Position numbers and translations under genes: made by a program. 64,000 nt of DNA from DATFNI01 sp963787205 (GTDB lineage Bacteria > Bacteroidota > Rhodothermia > Balneolales > DATFMH01): assembly GCA_963787205.1 (NCBI GenBank), contig CAWBCD010000037.1, positions 16,471 to 80,470 of the forward strand. The letters run 5' to 3'. Numbering within the stretch: the stretch's first letter is position 1; each line of letters begins with the position of its first letter. The notes beneath the pieces are model-generated. The model had not been told where the DNA came from and ran no database searches. It saw nothing but the letters and a program-made list of their open reading frames with translations. Shown here in pieces: positions 1 to 6,898 of the stretch.

Positions 1-1
1 G

Positions 2-1189
2 CGTTTTTTTGCCTTTGTACCCGGACCAGGTAATTTCGTCAGCGTTATGGCCGATGCCCTGACCTCGGGTTATAATGCATTTGCGGGTACGTGGCTGGAA
101 TCGGCGGGACCGGCAAAAGTGGAACTGGCTGCGATCAACTGGCTTCGGGAGCAGGTCAGCATGCCTGAAACGGCTGGCGGACTGTTTGTTAGCGGCGGAT
201 CTCAGGCAAATTTGACGGCTATCGCAACAGCCCGGCATAAGAAACTGGGGAGAAACACGAAAGATGCCGTTATGTTTTGTTCCGACCAGACCCATTCTTC
301 CGTCGACAGGGCAGCCGGGATCCTTGGTTTTTCAGAAGACCAGTTGGTCAAGATTCCCAGTGATACTGATTTCCGGATGGATGTAAGTGAGTTGGACAAG
401 GCTGTGCGTAGAATCAAAGATGAAGGCAGGACACCTTTTTGCGTGATCGCCAACGCCGGTACGACGAACTGCGGGGCAATTGACGCACTCAATGAGATTG
501 CTGATCTCTGTCAGAAAGAAGGTCTATGGCTTCACGTGGATGGCGCATACGGGGCACCGGCGGCATTAACCCAGCGAGGCAAACAACTTCTGGATGGGAT
601 TGGGCGTGTTGATTCACTGACACTGGACCCGCATAAATGGCTGTTTCAGCCTTTCGAGATCGGGTGTGTGATTGTGAAAAATGCTCCGGATTTAAAAGAC
701 ACCTTCCACATCCTGCCGGAATATTTGCAGGATATTCAGAGCAAAGGAGATGAGATTAATTTTTGTGATTATGGATCTCAGCTAACGAGAAGCTTCCGGG
801 CATTAAAACTATGGATGTCATTGCGGGTATTTGGCGTGAAGGCGTTTCGTGATGCCATTGAAAAAGGATTCGAACTGAGCGAATATGCGGAATCCGTGAT
901 TCGTGGATATACCCAGTTTCGTATTGTTACATCGGCACAGATGGCGATTGTCACCTTTCAGCACATAGGGAACGGAATAAAAGATGATGCCGAACGGGAT
1001 CGGGTAAACAGACGAATTATAGAACTTTTGTTGGAAGACGGCTCCGCGATGATTAGTTCCACCCAACTGAGGAATCAGACTGTGCTGCGAATGTGTACTA
1101 TCAATCCCAGAACAACGCACGAGGATATTGATGAGTCCATTGTTCTGTTAAAAAAACTTGGTGATCAGGCACAAAAGGAAATACAGTGA
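2..1189 (+). CDS. PLP-dependent group II decarboxylase (5' end outside window)
   Basis: This is the C-terminal part of a pyridoxal-phosphate group II decarboxylase (aromatic-L-amino-acid or tyrosine decarboxylase type). The reading frame is open from base 2, and the codons before the first ATG (47) read RFFAFVPGPGNFVSV, typical of the family N-terminal half, so the true start lies upstream of the window. Seen from Met47: HVDGAYGAP at residues 163-171 contains the Asp that pairs with the PLP ring, and LDPHKW at 193-198 carries the Schiff-base lysine (codon at 635-637). The substrate cannot be told from the sequence; cysteine, aspartate and aromatic amino acid decarboxylases all share these motifs. 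The gene ends cleanly at a TGA and no partner gene follows closely. Confidence 0.9.
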   Translation, partial: RFFAFVPGPGNFVSVMADALTSGYNAFAGTWLESAGPAKVELAAINWLREQVSMPETAGGLFVSGGSQANLTAIATARHKKLGRNTKDAVMFCSDQTHSSVDRAAGILGFSEDQLVKIPSDTDFRMDVSELDKAVRRIKDEGRTPFCVIANAGTTNCGAIDALNEIADLCQKEGLWLHVDGAYGAPAALTQRGKQLLDGIGRVDSLTLDPHKWLFQPFEIGCVIVKNAPDLKDTFHILPEYLQDIQSKGDEINFCDYGSQLTRSFRALKLWMSLRVFGVKAFRDAIEKGFELSEYAESVIRGYTQFRIVTSAQMAIVTFQHIGNGIKDDAERDRVNRRIIELLLEDGSAMISSTQLRNQTVLRMCTINPRTTHEDIDESIVLLKKLGDQAQKEIQ

Positions 1190-1330
1190 CATGCAACGCT
1201 ACCTCGTGTCCTTAAAGTCATTGCACAGCATAATATTATCTTGTCTTAATGGATTGAGATGCAATCAGTCGGTGTACTCTGCGTTATCCATGCTGTTATC
1301 TCATTAGTATGTAAATTTATATAGAACTTT

Positions 1331-2002
1331 ATGCTGGTAGGGCATTTTGGTGCCGGGTTGCTTTTTAAAAGGGCAGAACGGGAAGTAAATCTCGGAGTCT
1401 ATTTTCTTGCTGCCATGCTGCCTGATATTATTTTGTGGATCCTGGTTTTGGTGGGAATTGAATCAATAGGTATTCCCAGTCATTTTGCTGCTAAACAATA
1501 TTACATCTTTAACTTCCCCTATTCGCATGGGTTTACGGCAGATATATTGTGGTCGGTATTGGCAGGGTTATTCGTATGGAAAAAGTTAGAGTGGGATCAT
1601 CTGCATGCATATCGCGCCGGCGTGGCCGTAGCAGCCGCCGTGTTTTCACACTTTATCCTGGATTTTCTGGTCCATATACCTGAGATGCCGCTACTTGGTG
1701 AAGCTTCACCTAAGATAGGCTTGGGTTTGTGGAATCACATGGATATCGCACTTGGCATTGAATTGCTGATCACCCTTGCGGGGCTTGTAATCTATGTGAG
1801 AGGTACCAGGCGTATATTGATCAAGAGAATTCTGATTTCATTTATAATAATTCTTCTTGCCTTACTAACTGTAGCAGAACATACTATGTCCCCCAAGCCG
1901 ATGGCACCGGAAGCATTGGCAATTCGCGGAATAGTAATTACGATCGTTATCTCAGCGATTGGTTTCTGGGTGGACGGCAGTTTCTCTCTAACTGCAAATT
2001 AG
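1331..2002 (+). CDS. Multi-pass membrane protein, possibly YdjM/DUF457-like
   Basis: The 223-residue product has about five or six hydrophobic segments: residues about 20-45, 70-82, 98-115, 135-157, 165-182 and 197-215. Histidines and acids sit next to membrane segments (GHFGAGLLF at the start, LPDIILW, FSHFILDFLVHIPE, WNHMDIALG). That pattern, with a His near the N-terminus, a PD pair and an SHxxLD motif, resembles YdjM/DUF457-type membrane proteins that are annotated as putative metal-dependent hydrolases. I have no evidence for an enzymatic role. The gene stands alone in the same direction as its neighbours, 141 bases after the decarboxylase. Confidence 0.7.
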   Translation: MLVGHFGAGLLFKRAEREVNLGVYFLAAMLPDIILWILVLVGIESIGIPSHFAAKQYYIFNFPYSHGFTADILWSVLAGLFVWKKLEWDHLHAYRAGVAVAAAVFSHFILDFLVHIPEMPLLGEASPKIGLGLWNHMDIALGIELLITLAGLVIYVRGTRRILIKRILISFIIILLALLTVAEHTMSPKPMAPEALAIRGIVITIVISAIGFWVDGSFSLTAN

Positions 2003-2090
2003 ATGCAATTCGATTTTTGATTATCCGGGGAACCACTATATTTATTTAAGTGTATATATCATCAGTATTCATTCTTCAATGGTTTGAAAG

Positions 2091-2645
2091 ATGCTGCATG
2101 AAGAAGAAAATAATACGTTGGTTCTGAGAACGGCACAGGTGGGAAACTGGCATGAGTGGGTTCTGTTTGGAGGAATAGGCCTGTTGTTCGGAATACTCTT
2201 CTTATTGAACCGGGATACCCTTAACGACCAGATGATCGGCTGGATATTAGTTGTTGGAGGCGGGCTGGGAATCTGGAATGGATTTCAACGCCAGAAAGAC
2301 GGCTGGATTATTGTGCTCTGGTACAAATACGGCGAACTGACCTGGATGATCGTTTCCGAAGACACAGTTCTTGATGAATCGTACAGCAATCCCCATTTAT
2401 GGACAGGTTTTCGCATTACTTCGTACCCTAAAGGTGGTCTCATTACGGAGACATTTATCAGGAACCGATTTGAGATAAACATTAAAACCATAGACGGATT
2501 GGAGTGGAGCCCGTTATTCCCGGGTCTGTCGGAGACCGTCGTATTCTATCCGAAAGAAATACAGCGCTTTGTTGACTGGATAAGGGAACGGGTACCAGAT
2601 CTTGAAGTGGAATCCGAACCGGCCCGGAAGACAATGAATGGCTAA
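2091..2645 (+). CDS. Hypothetical membrane protein with two TM segments
   Basis: I do not recognise this 184-residue protein. Two adjacent hydrophobic segments near the N-terminus (about residues 22-40 and 48-63) form a hairpin, followed by a soluble domain of roughly 110 residues rich in Trp, Tyr and beta-prone stretches, and a charged tail. The layout resembles small bacterial proteins with a two-helix anchor and a PH-like cytoplasmic domain, but that is only an analogy. It starts 88 bases after the preceding membrane protein and could be cotranscribed with it. Confidence 0.6.
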   Translation: MLHEEENNTLVLRTAQVGNWHEWVLFGGIGLLFGILFLLNRDTLNDQMIGWILVVGGGLGIWNGFQRQKDGWIIVLWYKYGELTWMIVSEDTVLDESYSNPHLWTGFRITSYPKGGLITETFIRNRFEINIKTIDGLEWSPLFPGLSETVVFYPKEIQRFVDWIRERVPDLEVESEPARKTMNG

Positions 2646-2837
2646 TTGCAGGTCTTGGCTGCCAGCCAGGTGAGGTTTCAGGGAAACCGCGTCGTTGGCT
2701 CAGCGTTGGGGGAATCTGAACCTGTAGTGATCGGTTATTTGCCAATTATCTCTGTAATGCTCCATGACCAAATCGTAACCCTCGGTTCGGGTTAACACCG
2801 GTAGAAAACACCTGAAGAGAGTGTGTCGTGTGCCTTA

Positions 2838-2866
2838 TTGTCGGAGAAAGCTCTCCGACCTACAGT
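2838..2866. repeat. REP-like palindrome, copy A
   Basis: GTCGGAGA (2840-2847) and TCTCCGAC (2852-2859) form a perfect 8-bp stem with a 4-base loop, next to CTACA. On the minus strand it reads TGTAGGTCGGAGAG..., so the TAG stop codon of the adjacent HAD gene (2860-2862) is part of the repeat consensus. Copies B and C lie at 17489-17513 and 17732-17757. It may act as a terminator for the minus-strand gene. Confidence 0.7.
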
Positions 2867-3531
2867 TCTCTCATTATCTCAGACAAGTCTTGACCGCTCA
2901 GTTGCGTGAAATCATCAATATTACGGACCGTATGGCTAATTTCATCAGAAGAATGTGTTGTAGTGATTCCGATAACCTTGCATCCGGCACTCCTTGCTGA
3001 TTCAACACCTGAGAGCGAATCCTCAATTACAAGGCATCTATCGGGCGGATAATTGAGTCGATCTGCTGTCTTGAGGTAAATCTCAGGATCTGGCTTCCCT
3101 TTATCGATAGACGATTCATCGAGAATTACATCAAAAAATTTCTCGATACCCGTGTGATTCAAAGTGAATGACACATTATCCGCAGGTGCTGATGTAGCAA
3201 TGGCAGTAGGTATCTGGCGTTTATGTAACGTCTCCAGAAAGGGAAGGAGTCCCGGAATGGGTTTTATTTGATCCTTATAAAGATCACGAAACAATGTCTC
3301 TTTTTCATTGGCTAATTCCCTGATACGTGATTCCGGAATATCGCCGAATAACACAGGTATCCAGTCCTTGTTCGCTCTTCCATAGATGTGCTCTTTCAAA
3401 TATTCGTCGGACAAATGATAACCGTGTTTCTCACAGAATTCACGTAACGATTTCTTATGCCAGGGATTACTGTCTATGATCACGCCGTCCATATCAAATA
3501 TGACTGCAAATGGAGATCGGGTAGTCTGCAT
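2860..3531 (-). CDS. HAD-superfamily hydrolase, beta-phosphoglucomutase-like
   Basis: This 223-residue protein is a HAD phosphatase of the beta-phosphoglucomutase / PGMB-like subgroup. The nucleophile motif FDMDGVIIDS lies at residues 12-21, followed by a helical cap domain, then motif II around IATSAPADN, the conserved lysine in DKGKPDPEIY, and motif III VIEDSLSGVESARSAG, which has the acidic Mg2+ ligands. Such enzymes remove or transfer phosphate on small sugar phosphates; the exact substrate is not readable. The length is normal. The stop codon overlaps REP-like palindrome A. It is one of four HAD phosphatases in the window, the others being at 53-56 kb. Confidence 0.88.
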   Translation of the reverse strand: MQTTRSPFAVIFDMDGVIIDSNPWHKKSLREFCEKHGYHLSDEYLKEHIYGRANKDWIPVLFGDIPESRIRELANEKETLFRDLYKDQIKPIPGLLPFLETLHKRQIPTAIATSAPADNVSFTLNHTGIEKFFDVILDESSIDKGKPDPEIYLKTADRLNYPPDRCLVIEDSLSGVESARSAGCKVIGITTTHSSDEISHTVRNIDDFTQLSGQDLSEIMREL

Positions 3532-3811
3532 CGGATTAAATGTGCATCAAAGGTCAAAATGAGCAGAAAGATATATCATTTTTAAGAAGAGTGCGACAGA
3601 AAATGATGTTAATAAACCTCAATTTCATCAGCCTGTGCAGATCGAGAAGTAATAAATGTCAGGTAATCTAAGTTATTAAAACAGTTGAATGATATTCTTT
3701 ATAATGATTGTTGGTTCTATACAAGTATTTGCTAACCTGATTTCTATTTCAGGTAATTAATTACTGGACAATTGGTTGTGTGAGTATCTTTCGGGTTGGT
3801 AACATGAGCAT

Positions 3812-4678
3812 GTGGCCCGGCTATATCTGTTATATCAGTCGACAGAATACTATCTGAATGTGTCTATGGTAAACCCCTATTTGAAAATTAAAAGAACACT
3901 TAATTATCACTACTACAAACTAAAAAAGGACTGGCACTTTCCATCAAATATTGCCCACATATCGGCAGTGAACATGGCTAAAGGAACTTATGAACCAGAT
4001 GTCAGCCATATTATCCGTAAATATTTAGACAAAGGTTCCTTGTTTATCGATGTCGGGGCAAATATTGGATATTTTTCCAGAATGGTAGCAGATATTGTGA
4101 AACCACATGGCAAGGTTTATGCCTTTGAAGTGGAGTATGATAATTATCATGCACTCTGCCGGAACACGACTGACTTGATTAATGTAATGTCACTGCATTT
4201 TGCAGTTTCCAACGAACTCTGCTTTATGAATGTGCACCATAGTTCGCATTCGGCATGTCACAGCCTGGTAAAGACCGATAATCATCTTGACGGTCACAAA
4301 TTTACCGTACCCACCATAACAATGGATCATTTTTGGTCGAACTATTTGGATAGTGAAAATATCGATCTTATTAAGATTGATGTTGAGGGCGCGGAACTTT
4401 TCGTTCTTGATGGTATGGCAAAAATGCTTTCCCAAAATATTGTCAGAACCATGATCATAGAATACTGTCCAAGGGTTTTGAATAATTCCGGGCAGGATCC
4501 CCTAAAAATTTACAAGGTGTTAGATAAAAACTTTTCACTATCGATCATAGAAAAAGAATACCGGAAACTTCAGACGGGCAGACGAATTGAAGGACTTGAG
4601 GAATTTTGCAAGATCACCGATTACCTGCTTGAATTGGACGATGCGGTCAATATTAATCTTCTGTGTGAGAAATCGTGA
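3812..4678 (+). CDS. FkbM family methyltransferase
   Basis: This is an S-adenosylmethionine-dependent methyltransferase of the FkbM family, which often O-methylates sugars or secondary metabolites. The SAM-binding motif FIDVGANIGYFS lies at about residues 74-85, with an acidic residue after strand 2 (YAFEVEYDN). The family-typical IDLIKIDVEGAELFVLDGM follows at about 184-202. I used the GTG at 3812; an ATG 18 codons later (3866) is an alternative, and neither has a strong ribosome binding site. No glycan biosynthesis cluster surrounds it, so the substrate is unknown. The gene is preceded by 280 bases of AT-rich DNA without an ORF. Confidence 0.85.
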   Translation: MARLYLLYQSTEYYLNVSMVNPYLKIKRTLNYHYYKLKKDWHFPSNIAHISAVNMAKGTYEPDVSHIIRKYLDKGSLFIDVGANIGYFSRMVADIVKPHGKVYAFEVEYDNYHALCRNTTDLINVMSLHFAVSNELCFMNVHHSSHSACHSLVKTDNHLDGHKFTVPTITMDHFWSNYLDSENIDLIKIDVEGAELFVLDGMAKMLSQNIVRTMIIEYCPRVLNNSGQDPLKIYKVLDKNFSLSIIEKEYRKLQTGRRIEGLEEFCKITDYLLELDDAVNINLLCEKS

Positions 4679-4874
4679 TAATGCATTGGTAAGATTGCCA
4701 GTAATGTCCTGTCAAAATTTCAAAAAAGACTTAAAGTTAAAATAAATAAAATCTTGTCATATTTGAAGTTTATCAACCCCTTATCTAAGTGTCTGAAAAT
4801 TAATATTAGACCTTTCTTATCTAATTGACTACGATGAGGTAACGACTATATTTACATGTGGATTGAGATAAGTA

Positions 4875-4898
4875 GGAACTACAATTACGTTGGGGTGT
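4875..4898 (+). promoter_or_regulatory. Candidate ECF-type promoter of the three-gene cassette
   Basis: GGAACT at 4875-4880 resembles the GGAAC -35 element used by many ECF sigma factors. A GTGTAA block follows after about 14 bases, and the ATG of the cassette's first gene is about 40 bases downstream. Autoregulation would be expected if the first gene is sigma-like. The -10 match is weak, so this is only a candidate. Confidence 0.25.
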
Positions 4899-4917
4899 AA
4901 TCAAGGGGTTTTACTTA

Positions 4918-5955
4918 ATGGGAGTGCAGAGTCGTAGCTTGGAAACAAAGATACAACCGCTGGTTCTATCCCTGGTTGGGGGGGACACGAATACAAGAGT
5001 AGTAAACCAATTTGTGGCATTATGCCACCGGATGGCCACCCGATATATAACAATGAAGGCCAACAAGGCGTCGTGGTACCAGCAGATACAGACTGAAAAA
5101 ATTAATGATCTGGCTTGGGATAGCATCGCCGAGTTGTTCCGGACTGACGATGATGGCCGGTTAACCTGTCTGGTCGATTACTATCAATCCATGAATCTGG
5201 AAAAAATTACAGAAGGAGAGCTTTATTCGGCTACCAGAAGATTGATCTTCAGGAAAGTTAATGATAGTCTGTTCCGGTTTATGCATGATTATGATCCATC
5301 CCTATCAAAGATCATACGAAATGTCAAACTGGCCGTAAAAGAATGCAAAGATGTATCGCTGGTTCGTAGATGGAATACCTATTTTTTGATTTTTGAGGAT
5401 GGAGTACAAAACGGCATGTCTGTAACAGGATGGATGCCGCCGGAAATTCTGAATGCAAGATTACTCCCTTTTTTAACGACGAAGGAGAACCTGCATGATG
5501 TTATTACACAGGCACATGATATTATCACATCACAAGATGATTATGTGCATGCTTATCCGCTGATCCCATTGTGCCTGATCATCCGGGAGTCTCATATTTT
5601 TCTACAGGATCCCATCCCACATTCTGTAAAGCCGGTATCAAGCCTGCTACAAGATGACGTAAGTCACATTATTCATTCCAGCATCACCTACCTGAAAACC
5701 GGGTTGCGGCAGAGATATGTACAAACAGGTAAGATCGATGAGAATACTTTCGATAACTATTTTGACGGGATAAGAGACTATTATATCGATAGTTATGTGT
5801 TTTTTATAGAAGACATACCCTACTTCACGTATATAAAAAAGTATCTTCCGGGGCTAACATATTCCTTGTATAGAAACTATCATCGCAAGTACGTCGAATA
5901 TCTGATGAGGTTATCCCGAAGCCATATTCAGCAGCAATTAGGAAAAGTATTATGA
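4918..5955 (+). CDS. Protein with sigma-region-2-like helices (cassette gene 1)
   Basis: I cannot assign this 345-residue soluble protein to a named family with confidence. The N-terminal 90 residues look like sigma-70 region 2: a helix NQFVALCHRMATRYI (30-44) followed by NDLAWDSIAELF at 63-74, which resembles the DLxQExFLxxF segment of ECF sigma factors. The C-terminal 60 residues are helical and end in a basic Arg/Tyr-rich helix (YRNYHRKYVEYLMRL), where region 4 would lie, but I see no clear helix-turn-helix. The middle (about 150-250) is unlike an ECF factor, and the protein is nearly twice the ECF length. Genes 2 and 3 follow with short gaps (77 and 32 bases). The presence of an anti-sigma-type zinc motif in gene 2 supports the sigma idea. 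Confidence 0.45.
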   Translation: MGVQSRSLETKIQPLVLSLVGGDTNTRVVNQFVALCHRMATRYITMKANKASWYQQIQTEKINDLAWDSIAELFRTDDDGRLTCLVDYYQSMNLEKITEGELYSATRRLIFRKVNDSLFRFMHDYDPSLSKIIRNVKLAVKECKDVSLVRRWNTYFLIFEDGVQNGMSVTGWMPPEILNARLLPFLTTKENLHDVITQAHDIITSQDDYVHAYPLIPLCLIIRESHIFLQDPIPHSVKPVSSLLQDDVSHIIHSSITYLKTGLRQRYVQTGKIDENTFDNYFDGIRDYYIDSYVFFIEDIPYFTYIKKYLPGLTYSLYRNYHRKYVEYLMRLSRSHIQQQLGKVL

Positions 5956-6032
5956 ATTTTTGTACTATTTTCAGCAAAACCAGTGAAGTGCAACGATGTA
6001 TGTATAAAATCGATGAATAAACAAAAACAGTT

Positions 6033-6866
6033 GTGACCTTTACTAAATCCGAACATCCTACAGAAACACAGTTGGAGCAGTTTGCACAATTCCAGGAAGA
6101 ACTGGATAAGGATGTTTTCTCTGCCATCGCCGTTCATTTAAGGACATGTTCCGCCTGCAAGGAAGTCGTAGATTGGTTTCGGTTATTCTACCAGGATTTC
6201 TGGAATGCAGGGCAAGGATCCAATGGTGAGCATAAATCGCACGTAATACCATTGGTTCCTTACAAAACATTTCAGAAGGCATCATTAGATGCTCCAATTG
6301 TATTAGCCGCGATGTCTTCTCAAGTGCAGCGGCGGTTTGTCCGGCTGACCACACTTTATTCGGAACAGGATGGGGTAATTGTCCGGTTATTGCGCGACGA
6401 AAAAGAAAATGTCCTTGAATTGTATCTGAACACAAGGGAGCCCCTGAAAGCCCCGGCTATCGTCGAATTTCCTCAGCTGAATTTTGAGATCGTGACCAAT
6501 AAAAAAGGACGTGCGAACTTTACACCACCTGGCGAAATTGATTCGTCGGTCTGGTCTGATACAAGTGCGGTAGTTCATCTTCCTGTTCGCAAAACAAAGA
6601 TTCGCCTTGATGATCTCCGGAATGGGAAAAAGACTGTGGAAAAGATCTCATCCGGAAAAAATGGGCTGGTTGTTGAGTTCAGGGTGCGCTCCGATCAGTT
6701 GATGGTCCACTGCCTGTCGAAGGGTACTTCTGCAGAGAATGTGAGTTATCTCCTTTTAAGCACACCGGATAAGAAATCCTGTCTGCTGAATCTCGATCAT
6801 GGTATAGGTTTGACAACGATGATCAGTCGCATTGGTAACAGCCATGAGGTGATACTCTATCATTAG
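6033..6866 (+). CDS. Soluble protein with ZAS-type zinc motif (cassette gene 2)
   Basis: The 277-residue product carries H35-x3-C39-x2-C42, the exact spacing of the zinc-binding motif of ZAS anti-sigma factors (zf-HC2), in a helical N-terminal domain of about 50 residues. Unlike classical membrane-bound anti-sigma factors it has no transmembrane segment. Residues about 85-277 are a beta-rich domain of unknown type (SSQVQRRFVRLTTLY..., ending in SHEVILYH). I used the GTG at 6033 because a TAA at 6018-6020 closes the frame upstream and no ATG lies near; the Shine-Dalgarno sequence is weak. It sits between a sigma-like gene and a membrane Lon-like gene, so an anti-sigma or adaptor role is inferred, not shown. 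Confidence 0.6.
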   Translation: MTFTKSEHPTETQLEQFAQFQEELDKDVFSAIAVHLRTCSACKEVVDWFRLFYQDFWNAGQGSNGEHKSHVIPLVPYKTFQKASLDAPIVLAAMSSQVQRRFVRLTTLYSEQDGVIVRLLRDEKENVLELYLNTREPLKAPAIVEFPQLNFEIVTNKKGRANFTPPGEIDSSVWSDTSAVVHLPVRKTKIRLDDLRNGKKTVEKISSGKNGLVVEFRVRSDQLMVHCLSKGTSAENVSYLLLSTPDKKSCLLNLDHGIGLTTMISRIGNSHEVILYH

Positions 6867-6898
6867 ATATAGAAGATGAATTAATCAACGCATGAGAG

